A stretch of 64,000 nt of DNA, from contig NZ_AHTH01000009.1 in NCBI RefSeq assembly GCF_000245735.1, positions 1 to 64,000 of the forward strand, read 5' to 3'. This DNA is from Alishewanella jeotgali KCTC 22429 (GTDB lineage Bacteria > Pseudomonadota > Gammaproteobacteria > Enterobacterales > Alteromonadaceae). A program made the translations under genes and the position numbers. A model generated the notes under the pieces. The model did not search any database. It worked only from the letters and a program-made list of their open reading frames with translations, and had not been told where the DNA came from. Position 1 is the stretch's first letter, and each line of letters begins with the position of its first letter. Below, in pieces: positions 23,591 to 31,344 of the stretch.

Positions 23591-26560
23591 ATGAAACGCT
23601 ATGCTCCTCTCTCACTGGCTATTGCTACCGCTTTAGCTATGGCAGTACCAGCTGCTGCCCAGCAAACTACCGAACCAACTGACGAAGCAAAAAGTCTGGA
23701 GCGGATCGCCGTAACCGGCTCGCGCATTAAAGGCGTTGATCTAGAAGGGGCGCAGCCGCTGGTAGTTTTGTCGGCCGAAGATATTAAAAATTCCGGCGCC
23801 GGCTCCCTCTATGAATTACTGAAGGATCTTGGTCAGCTCCGGGGCGGTAACGGCACCTTCTCTACCTCAGAAAGTGGTGCCACCTCAACCGCGACGCCAG
23901 CCGGTCAGGCTGCAGCATCATTACGTGGCTTAGGCCCGGCTTCAACCCTGACCCTGATTAATGGTCGTCGCGTTGCCGCTTCCTCTTTTGCGGCCGGTAC
24001 GCAAAACTTTGTCGACATTAACAGTATTCCGATTGCTGCTATTGAGCGCATCGAAATTCTGGCCACCGGCGCCTCGGCTATTTATGGTGCCGATGCGGTC
24101 GCTGGTGTAATAAACTACATTCTGAAAAAAGATTATGACAAGGCCGAAGTCAATCTGTCCTATGCCAATAGCACCGCATCCAGTGACGAAGGCACAGCCA
24201 ACCTGAATCTGATCTGGGGCCAGCAGGTGGCAGGTGGCAACCTTACCCTGTTTGCCGATCTGGTTGATCGTAAAGCCTTCCGTGCCGCAGACCGCGACTT
24301 TACCCGGACGCCGATTTTACAAAGCAACTATTCTTATCTGCCAAAAGGCACACCGAATATTTACTATTTCTCGACCCGCAGCGGCGATGAAATTGCGACA
24401 CCGGGCTGTCCGACACCACTGGTGACTACTGAATTTGGTGAGCAGATCTGCGCCTATTATCCGAATGAAGATGATGTGCTGCGCAGCCCCATTAAGAGCG
24501 CGTCAGCCGGTTTAATGTTTAATAAAGACTTAAACGCTAACCTGAACTGGCAAACCGATCTGTTCTATACCCGTACCAAATCTACCGCGGTATCCAGCCC
24601 GGCGCCGATTAACCAGCTAAACGATGCCGAAGGTGCCTGGGTGCCGGAAAATGCGCTGGATATCTTTCCCGGTACCACCCGCGATAATGACTTTATCTAT
24701 TTTGGCAACGAGCGCATCTATATCGATCCCTTTTTCTCTCCCACTGGCCGCCGGCTTTGGGGCTTCCAGTTCGACGCCCGCTTTACCGAGCCGCGCACCG
24801 TGGAAGTTACCACTGAAGCGCTGCGACTGGTATCGGCGCTATCCGGTACTTACCGCGACTGGGATTGGGAAAGCGCCGTGCTGGTGTCGCGCTCTAAGTC
24901 GACTCAGGAAGCCGTAGCCGGTATTTATAATCGCTATAAATATCATGCTGCTATCGCCGGTGAGCTCTGCTCAGATGGCAGTATCGCCAGCCGCAGCGGC
25001 AATACGCTTAGCTGTGCCACTGGCACTAATCTGGTCGGTTTTTATAATCCATTTTTACAAAATGATGCCACGAATGACGCCAGACTGGTGCTGGCACAAG
25101 AAGTGCCAACCCGTGATGGTTTAAGTACCCTTTATGGTTGGGATGCGCGGATTAGCGGCGATCTGTTCGAATTCAGGGACAGTTTTGTCAGGGCAGCCTT
25201 TGGTGCTGAACTAAGACGCGAAAAAATCACCGACGAGCCATCCGAAAACGCCCAGGCCCGCTTCGATAATGGCTATCTGGTCGATGTCTTTGGTTTTGGC
25301 TCCAGCTTATCCAGCGCCAGTCGCAATCAGGCAGCGGTGTTTGGTGAGTTCTATGTGCCTCTGACCAGCCAGTTAGAAATGCTGGCAGCCGGCCGTTACG
25401 ACCACTACAACGACTTTGGTGGCACCTTTAATCCAAAGATCGGCTTTACCTACCGGCCTACCGATGAGCTGGTACTGCGCGCTTCCTGGGCCAGCTCGTT
25501 CCGCGCGCCCTCTTTAACCCAGGCCGGGGTAAAGCTTCGTACCACTACCGCTCGCTATGATTGTTCGGCTAATGACGTGGTAAACCAGTTTTACTGTGGC
25601 GGCCAGGGCGGTACCGGCAGTCTGAACGTACTGGAACTGGGTAACCCTGAGTTAAAAGCCGAAACCTCAGAATCGGTCAGTGTCGGTTTTGGCTGGAGCC
25701 CAAGCCGCAATACTACGGTGACCGTAGACTACTGGCAATTTGATCATAAGAAACTGGTCGATACCGATATGACCGCTGCTTTGGCACGCAGTATTACTGA
25801 CGTGAGTCAGCGTCACTGCGGTTTGGTGCCTGAAGGGGCCACTGGTATCGCGCTGAATCCGGATCTGGCCGTTGGCCGTGACCGCTTTAATATCTGTCAG
25901 GTACTGGATAGCGAGGGCCGTAACCTGACCAATCCGAATGCCAATATGCAGCAAATTCTGACCAATTGGGTCAACAGCACGCCAGCACGGGTTACCAGCT
26001 TGCCGTTATTCCGCGACCATGTGATCCTGCTGGAAAACGTTGGCCGGCAGCAAGTTAAGGGTATTGATACCCGTATCAGCCATACCTTTGACTTAACACA
26101 GGGACGGCTGGGGCTAGATCTGGACTGGACCCATTATCTGTCGTTTGAACGCAACAAAGCCGGCTCAGATGAGATTGAGTCGCTGGTAGGCACTTATCGC
26201 TATCCGCGCAATATCGCCAATCTGCGGCTGTCCTGGCGGGCAGAGGATTTCTTCACCGGCTTAGGTCTGAGCTATACCGCATCCTATGCCGATGATATCA
26301 GCCGCCTGCGTAGCCGTAATATTATTGAAATGGAAGATCTGGGTGTGCTGGATGACAACGGTGAGCGCAAAGTCGCCGCCTGGACCACAGTACGCGGCTA
26401 TGTTGGCTACGACTTTAAAAACGCCACTGTCAGCTTTAATATCGACAACCTGTTCGACCGCGACCCGCCACGGGTTTATGGTTCAAGCCGGGGCTTCGAT
26501 TCCATCAATCACAATGCACTGGGCCGTAACTATCGGTTATCCTTTAGCTACTTCTTCTAA
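23591..26560 (+). CDS. TonB-dependent receptor of the isoaspartyl-peptide locus
   Basis: A 989-residue outer-membrane receptor. Residues 1-23 are a signal peptide (ending AAAQQ), followed by a short linker with a TonB-box-like LERIAVTGSRI segment at about 37-47, a plug domain (about 50-170; LRGLGPASTLTLINGRR, FVDINSIPIAAIERIEILATGASAIYGADAVAGVINYIL) and a 22-strand-type barrel with the C-terminal aromatic strand NYRLSFSYFF. It leads an apparent operon with a YfcC permease, IadA and a cyanophycinase-like peptidase, which suggests that its substrate is a peptide such as a beta-Asp-Arg oligomer or cyanophycin fragment (inference from context). The ATG has AAGAAGG nearby upstream. Confidence 0.92.
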   Translation: MKRYAPLSLAIATALAMAVPAAAQQTTEPTDEAKSLERIAVTGSRIKGVDLEGAQPLVVLSAEDIKNSGAGSLYELLKDLGQLRGGNGTFSTSESGATSTATPAGQAAASLRGLGPASTLTLINGRRVAASSFAAGTQNFVDINSIPIAAIERIEILATGASAIYGADAVAGVINYILKKDYDKAEVNLSYANSTASSDEGTANLNLIWGQQVAGGNLTLFADLVDRKAFRAADRDFTRTPILQSNYSYLPKGTPNIYYFSTRSGDEIATPGCPTPLVTTEFGEQICAYYPNEDDVLRSPIKSASAGLMFNKDLNANLNWQTDLFYTRTKSTAVSSPAPINQLNDAEGAWVPENALDIFPGTTRDNDFIYFGNERIYIDPFFSPTGRRLWGFQFDARFTEPRTVEVTTEALRLVSALSGTYRDWDWESAVLVSRSKSTQEAVAGIYNRYKYHAAIAGELCSDGSIASRSGNTLSCATGTNLVGFYNPFLQNDATNDARLVLAQEVPTRDGLSTLYGWDARISGDLFEFRDSFVRAAFGAELRREKITDEPSENAQARFDNGYLVDVFGFGSSLSSASRNQAAVFGEFYVPLTSQLEMLAAGRYDHYNDFGGTFNPKIGFTYRPTDELVLRASWASSFRAPSLTQAGVKLRTTTARYDCSANDVVNQFYCGGQGGTGSLNVLELGNPELKAETSESVSVGFGWSPSRNTTVTVDYWQFDHKKLVDTDMTAALARSITDVSQRHCGLVPEGATGIALNPDLAVGRDRFNICQVLDSEGRNLTNPNANMQQILTNWVNSTPARVTSLPLFRDHVILLENVGRQQVKGIDTRISHTFDLTQGRLGLDLDWTHYLSFERNKAGSDEIESLVGTYRYPRNIANLRLSWRAEDFFTGLGLSYTASYADDISRLRSRNIIEMEDLGVLDDNGERKVAAWTTVRGYVGYDFKNATVSFNIDNLFDRDPPRVYGSSRGFDSINHNALGRNYRLSFSYFF

Positions 26561-26610
26561 ACCCAGGGCTGCCGGCCACTGCCGGCAGCCTGTGCACACA
26601 GGTTAGTTGT

Positions 26611-28095
26611 ATGACACCATCAACCAAACAACCGGCACAGATGCCGGATGCCTTTGTCATCCTGTTTTTCGTGATGATTTTGGCAGCACTGGCATCTTAT
26701 CTGATCCCGGCTGGCAGCTTTAGCCTGACGGAATTGCCAGCCGCAACCGAGGGCGCGGTAAAAGCTAAGGGCAAACTCGATCCGCAAAGTTTTCAGTTTG
26801 CGTCCGAGCAGCAACAAGGTGTACCGCTGTTTGCTGAAGGCGGCGGTATCGGCTTTTTTAACTATGCCTTTGAAGGCCTGGTTTCCGGCAATAAATGGGG
26901 CTCTGCCGTCGGAGTGGTAGCCTTTATTCTGTTAACCGGTGGTGCCTTTGGCATCATTATGAAAACCGGCGCTATCCATAATGGCATAGTGGCGCTGATC
27001 GAAAAAACCCGGCGTACCGAGTTTTTGTTTATCCCGCTGATGTTCGCGCTGTTCTCGCTTGGCGGCGCGGTCTTTGGCATGGGGGAAGAAGCTATCGCCT
27101 TTTGTATCATCCTGCTGCCGCTGATGCTGGCACTGGGCTATGATGCGATCACGACCGTGCTGGTGACCTATGTCGCCACCCAGATCGGTTTTGCTACCTC
27201 CTGGATGAACCCCTTTAATGTGGCCATCGCGCAGGGTATTGCCGAGATCCCGCTGTTATCAGGCGCTGAGTTACGCTATGGCATGTGGGCGGTATTTACG
27301 CTGTTCGGCATCATTTATACCATGCGCTATGCCGCCCGCATTAAAGCCACACCGGAAAGCTCATTGAGTTTTGCTACTGATCAGCGGTTACGGCAGCAGC
27401 AAAGTAGCAGCGTGCAACACCGCTATAACGGTCTGGACAGCCTGATCCTGCTGCTGTTTTTTGCCGGACTGTGCTGGATTATCTGGGGTGTGACTCAGCG
27501 CGAGTACTATATTCCGGAGATTGCCAGTCAGTTTTTCACCATAGGGGTGGTCATTGGCATAGTGGCGGTACTGGGTAACAGAATGCGCGTTAACGAAGTA
27601 GCCGATGGCTTTAAACAAGGTGCGGCCGAATTGTTGCCGGCAGCACTGATTGTTGGCATGGCTAAGGGTATAGTGCTGATCCTCGGTGGTGATAATGCCG
27701 AACAACCCTCAGTACTCAATACGCTGCTGTTTTACTCCGGGCAGGCACTGGGCGATTTTCCGGCCTGGTTATCTGCCTGGTTGATGCTGGTTTTACAATC
27801 TATTTTTAATTTCTTTGTCGCTTCCGGCTCCGGCCAGGCCGCGCTAACCATGCCACTGATTGCCCCGCTCTCCGATATGCTTGGCTTATCACGCCAAATC
27901 GCCGTACTGGCATTTCAGCTCGGTGATGGCCTAACCAACTGCATTATCCCCACCTCCGCCGCCTTGATTGGCTGCCTGGGTGTCGTCAGAGTGGACTGGA
28001 GTGTCTGGCTGAAATTTGCCTGGAAATTACAACTGTGGCTATTTGCGCTGGCGTCGGCTTTTATGCTGCTGGCGGTGGCGATTAATTACCAATAA
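26611..28095 (+). CDS. YfcC-family inner-membrane permease (first copy)
   Basis: A 494-residue integral membrane protein of the YfcC / C4-dicarboxylate-carrier-like family, with about twelve hydrophobic helices. Characteristic stretches are PDAFVILFFVMILAALASYLIPAGSF at the N-terminus, FGMGEEAIAFCIILLPLMLALGYD, ATSWMNPFNVAIAQGIAEIPL, and FFVASGSGQAALTMPLIAPLSDMLGLSRQIAVLAFQLGDGLTNCIIPTSA. Family members are poorly characterised and often lie beside peptidases or arginine/ornithine genes. Here, between a TonB receptor and IadA, it is likely to carry the dipeptide, or Asp or Arg, across the inner membrane (inference). It ends 10 bp before the IadA start. Confidence 0.88.
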   Translation: MTPSTKQPAQMPDAFVILFFVMILAALASYLIPAGSFSLTELPAATEGAVKAKGKLDPQSFQFASEQQQGVPLFAEGGGIGFFNYAFEGLVSGNKWGSAVGVVAFILLTGGAFGIIMKTGAIHNGIVALIEKTRRTEFLFIPLMFALFSLGGAVFGMGEEAIAFCIILLPLMLALGYDAITTVLVTYVATQIGFATSWMNPFNVAIAQGIAEIPLLSGAELRYGMWAVFTLFGIIYTMRYAARIKATPESSLSFATDQRLRQQQSSSVQHRYNGLDSLILLLFFAGLCWIIWGVTQREYYIPEIASQFFTIGVVIGIVAVLGNRMRVNEVADGFKQGAAELLPAALIVGMAKGIVLILGGDNAEQPSVLNTLLFYSGQALGDFPAWLSAWLMLVLQSIFNFFVASGSGQAALTMPLIAPLSDMLGLSRQIAVLAFQLGDGLTNCIIPTSAALIGCLGVVRVDWSVWLKFAWKLQLWLFALASAFMLLAVAINYQ

Positions 28096-28105
28096 TGAGG
28101 TTATC

Positions 28106-29311
28106 TTGGAACAGATTATTCTGATTAAGGGCGCACAACTCTATGCCCCTACTGCGCTTGGCACTAAGGATCTGCTGCTGGCCGGTAATACGATAGCGGC
28201 GATTGCCGATAATTTAATACTTAATGATACCAACTTACCGATCTCGGTGATCGATGGCAGCGGCAAGTTACTGGTGCCTGGCTTTGTCGACTCGCTGGTG
28301 CATTATATCGGCGGCGGTGGTGAGGGTGGCTTTGCTACCCGTACCCCGGAAATGCAGCTGACCGATGCCACTTTAGCCGGCGTGACTACCGCCATTGGCG
28401 TGTTGGGTACCGATGCCACTACCCGTACCCTAAGCAACTTGCTGGCGAAGGCGCATGCGTTAGACATCGAGGGCATCAGTACCTATTGCCACACCGGCTC
28501 TTATGAGATCCCGTGCCGGACGCTGACCGGCAACATTACCGACGATCTGATCCTGATTGATAAAATTATCGGTGTCGGTGAAATTGCCATTAGCGACCAC
28601 CGTTCGTCACAACCTACGATCAGCGAAATCCGCAAGGTTGCCGCTGCCGCCCGGGTTGGCGGTATGCTGGCAGGTAAAGGCGGCGTGGTCAGTGTGCATG
28701 TCGGCAGCGGCAACAGCTTACTGCAACCGCTGTTTGATGCGGTAGCCGGCACCGAGCTAAGCTTAAGCCAATTTTACCCGACCCATATCAACCGCAACGA
28801 AGCCTTGTTTAACGCTGGTCTGGAGTTTGCGCGCGCCGGCGGTGTCATTGATTTTACTACCAGCACCACCGCCTACGATTTGCAGCATGGCGAAGTGGCC
28901 GCCGCCGCCGCCGTTGCCCGGGCCCTGGCTGCCGGTATCAGCCCAATGCAATTAACCATGAGCTCGGATGGCAATGCCAGTCTGCCGATTTTTAGCCCGG
29001 ATGGTCGTTTACTCGGTCTGGAAGTCGGTGCAGTGCGTAGCCTGCATCATTCACTGCAAAGCGCCGTGCTGGAATTTCAGGTGCCACTCAGTGCCGCCCT
29101 GACCACGGTCACCCAGGCACCGGCGCAGGTTTTGGGCCTAAAACAAAAAGGCCAGCTTGCAGTTGGCAAAGATGCTGATATGCTGCTGCTCAATAGCCAT
29201 GATCTGAGTATCGACACCGTGATCGCCAAAGGCCGCTGCCTGGTAAAGGACGGCCGGCCACAGGTGTATGGCACCTTCGAAAAACCGCAGCAATTCGCAA
29301 CAGGAGGTTAG
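28106..29311 (+). CDS. iadA: Isoaspartyl dipeptidase (beta-aspartyl-peptidase, amidohydrolase) IadA
   Basis: IadA hydrolyses beta-aspartyl dipeptides such as beta-Asp-Arg. I choose a TTG start at 28106, preceded by TGAGG with a 5-base gap, giving 401 residues (E. coli about 390); no ATG or GTG sits at a better place. The sequence follows E. coli IadA closely: GGGGEGG, TRTPEMQLTDATLAGVTT, GSYEIPCRTLTGNITDD, ISDHRSSQP, FYPTHINRN and MSSDGNAS. Metal ligands His66, His198, His227 and Asp288 are present, but the first His of the HxH pair is Leu64 and the bridging Lys (E. coli Lys162) is Glu159. That set resembles single-metal amidohydrolases such as NagA. The stop abuts the next ATG. Confidence 0.93.
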   Translation: MEQIILIKGAQLYAPTALGTKDLLLAGNTIAAIADNLILNDTNLPISVIDGSGKLLVPGFVDSLVHYIGGGGEGGFATRTPEMQLTDATLAGVTTAIGVLGTDATTRTLSNLLAKAHALDIEGISTYCHTGSYEIPCRTLTGNITDDLILIDKIIGVGEIAISDHRSSQPTISEIRKVAAAARVGGMLAGKGGVVSVHVGSGNSLLQPLFDAVAGTELSLSQFYPTHINRNEALFNAGLEFARAGGVIDFTTSTTAYDLQHGEVAAAAAVARALAAGISPMQLTMSSDGNASLPIFSPDGRLLGLEVGAVRSLHHSLQSAVLEFQVPLSAALTTVTQAPAQVLGLKQKGQLAVGKDADMLLLNSHDLSIDTVIAKGRCLVKDGRPQVYGTFEKPQQFATGG

Positions 29312-31264
29312 ATGCGTCTTTCCTGCATAAAGCTGCTGCTTTTTAGCAGCCTGGTTGGCCTGGCAGTACCGGGCGCACTGGCGGTTGAGCCGCAGCCGGA
29401 ACCTGCTCAGACAGAACAGCCGTTGGCAGCCGCCGATGCAGCGACGCCGGCTGTTGAGCCTGAACCCAGCATTCTGGATATCGCCAGCACGCCTGCTCAA
29501 GTCCTACCGCAGCCTGAATACGACCTGATGTTAATGGGCGGAGGCCTTGCCACCTGTAGCTCAATGTCAAACCGCAGCTGTCTGGAACAAACCCAGTTCA
29601 GCGCCCTGGCAAAAACCGGTAATCTGTATTGGTTACAACAGAGTCTGCTGCAAAATTTCGCTGCCGCGGAAGTTTTCAGCGCTGAGCGTAAAACTCTGCA
29701 GCAACAGTTGGTGCAGCTGTTTAATCAACTTGCTGCTGAGCATACTGCGCTGCTAACCGAACAACAGTTGGTCGAGCTGTGGCGGGCGGCTCCGGCCACA
29801 GAGCAAGCGCCGGATGGTGAAACCCTGTGGCAACAGCTGTCTGAGCGTGAGTTAAATGTCGTCTTCGATTATCTGGAAGTGCCGACCCTGAGCAGTGATG
29901 GCAAGTACCGGTTAACTGAACACGTTGATTTAGCAAAGACTCAGGATCAGCACTCGGCTGAACTGTACCGTGAGTTTGTGCGTCTGGCGGCAATGAAAGC
30001 CAGCAACAAAGGGCGCAGTGCGCCAAAACTGCTCATGGTGACCGCCTCATCACGGGATCCCTTTGCTGCGGTGGATTTTTATCTGGATGCCTTTCGCCAG
30101 GCTGGCGCAGAGGTAGAGTGGCTACCGCTAACCGCTGCCTTGCAGGCGGCGATGCAGGCGCAAAATTGTCAGGCGCTGCCGCAATTTTTGGCGGACATCC
30201 ATGGTAGCTACCGCCGTGAACAGGTTTATGCGGATCTTTACGCCCTTAAGCTGCAGGCCTGTCAGGCAGGCAGTAAAGCCCTGGTTGCAAAAATTGCTGC
30301 GGCTGATGGCATTTTCTTTAATGGCGGTGATCAAAGTCTGACCTATCAGGCGCTGCGCTTTACGGACGGCTCTGCCAGCCCGGAGCTGACCGCAATCTTC
30401 AGTGCCGTTGCCAAGAAGCAGCTGCTGGTTGGTGGCACCAGCGCTGGTACCGCAGTGATGAGCGGCAATCAGTGGCTGGCACCTCAGCTGGCAGCGGTAC
30501 CGATGATTTCCAACGGCGACAGCTATCATGCCTTACAATATGGCGCGGTAGCGGGCCCTGCGCCCTGGCCGGGTTGTCGCAAAGAAAACCGCTGCCCGGA
30601 TAATTTAAGTGAGCGCCAGCTTACCTACACCGCGGCCGGTGGCCTGGGATTATTCCCGCTCGGTGTGCTGGATACCCATTTTGCCGAGCGCGGCCGTCAG
30701 GCCCGGCTCTTAGTGCTACAGCAGGCAACGCAAACCAGACTGGCTTTTGGTGTTGATGAAGCCAGTGCCATGCTGGTGGATTTAGGCCACTATGCCACAG
30801 GGCTGGTGCAAATGGCTGCCCGCGGCGCCGGTGAGGTCTATGTCAGCGAGTTACAGTCAGAGTCGAGCAAAGCGCAGTTACTGGCGCACACCTATACCCT
30901 GACAGCGGGCGATACGTTAGTCTGGCAAGCGGAAGCCTTGCCCCAGGCTGAGACTTTAACCCCGGCTAAGTCCTCGCCCCAGGCTGAGAATGTGCCCCAA
31001 CAGGTAACACTAACGCTGGTGCCCGCCGCCGCTAAAACGCCGCTCACCGAGCAGGCCGAGCCGCTGCATAGCAAGAGCCCGCTATTTAGCCGCGATCACT
31101 ACCGTAGCCTGAGCCGTTCACTGTGCCGCAGCAACTTTCACAGTGCCACCGTCAGTGAGCCACCTTATCTGATCCGGCTGAGTAAAGACGGCGCTTGCAG
31201 TGCCGATGCCGAAGGTAACCTCAGTTATCGCCAGCAGCTACGCATTATCAGTCCGGCTGAATAA
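29312..31264 (+). CDS. Exported cyanophycinase-like serine peptidase (family S51)
   Basis: Cyanophycinase cuts multi-L-arginyl-poly-L-aspartate into beta-Asp-Arg dipeptides. This 650-residue protein has a signal peptide (1-24, ending GALA), an acidic Pro/Glu linker (to about 55), an N-terminal extension, and an S51 core at about 235-510. Core motifs are FFNGGDQSLT (338-341), GGTSAGTAVMS with nucleophile Ser377, VLDTHFAERGRQARL with His456, and FGVDEASA with Glu483, the Ser-His-Glu set of the family. The C-terminal 140 residues carry a short repeat (PQAETLTPAKSSPQAENVPQ) and a further domain. The ATG follows AGGAGG directly after the IadA stop. It is about twice the length of cytoplasmic CphB and fits an extracellular CphE-type enzyme. 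Activity on cyanophycin itself is inferred from motifs and neighbours. Confidence 0.87.
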   Translation: MRLSCIKLLLFSSLVGLAVPGALAVEPQPEPAQTEQPLAAADAATPAVEPEPSILDIASTPAQVLPQPEYDLMLMGGGLATCSSMSNRSCLEQTQFSALAKTGNLYWLQQSLLQNFAAAEVFSAERKTLQQQLVQLFNQLAAEHTALLTEQQLVELWRAAPATEQAPDGETLWQQLSERELNVVFDYLEVPTLSSDGKYRLTEHVDLAKTQDQHSAELYREFVRLAAMKASNKGRSAPKLLMVTASSRDPFAAVDFYLDAFRQAGAEVEWLPLTAALQAAMQAQNCQALPQFLADIHGSYRREQVYADLYALKLQACQAGSKALVAKIAAADGIFFNGGDQSLTYQALRFTDGSASPELTAIFSAVAKKQLLVGGTSAGTAVMSGNQWLAPQLAAVPMISNGDSYHALQYGAVAGPAPWPGCRKENRCPDNLSERQLTYTAAGGLGLFPLGVLDTHFAERGRQARLLVLQQATQTRLAFGVDEASAMLVDLGHYATGLVQMAARGAGEVYVSELQSESSKAQLLAHTYTLTAGDTLVWQAEALPQAETLTPAKSSPQAENVPQQVTLTLVPAAAKTPLTEQAEPLHSKSPLFSRDHYRSLSRSLCRSNFHSATVSEPPYLIRLSKDGACSADAEGNLSYRQQLRIISPAE

Positions 31265-31278
31265 CCGCCACTAAACCG

Positions 31279-31308
31279 GTCGCCCTGCTGCCTTTAGCGC
31301 AGGGCGAC
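31279..31308. terminator. Hairpin after the cyanophycinase-like gene
   Basis: A perfect 10-bp stem (GTCGCCCTGC / GCAGGGCGAC, 10-base loop) lies 14 bp past the stop codon and before the convergent gene. There is no T-run on either side, so it is at best a weak terminator or a 3'-end stabiliser. Confidence 0.5.
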
Positions 31309-31344
31309 TGCACCGCTTGCCAATTCCCACACCTGCAGCAACAG

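Noticed and set aside
28106-29311. IadA as a decaying gene because of the altered metal ligands
   Set aside because: The frame is full length, all other active-site residues are kept, and it is tightly packed in an operon; a variant metal centre is more likely.
30128-30529. A 133-residue minus-strand frame
   Set aside because: It covers the catalytic core of the cyanophycinase-like gene on the opposite strand and shows no recognisable features.
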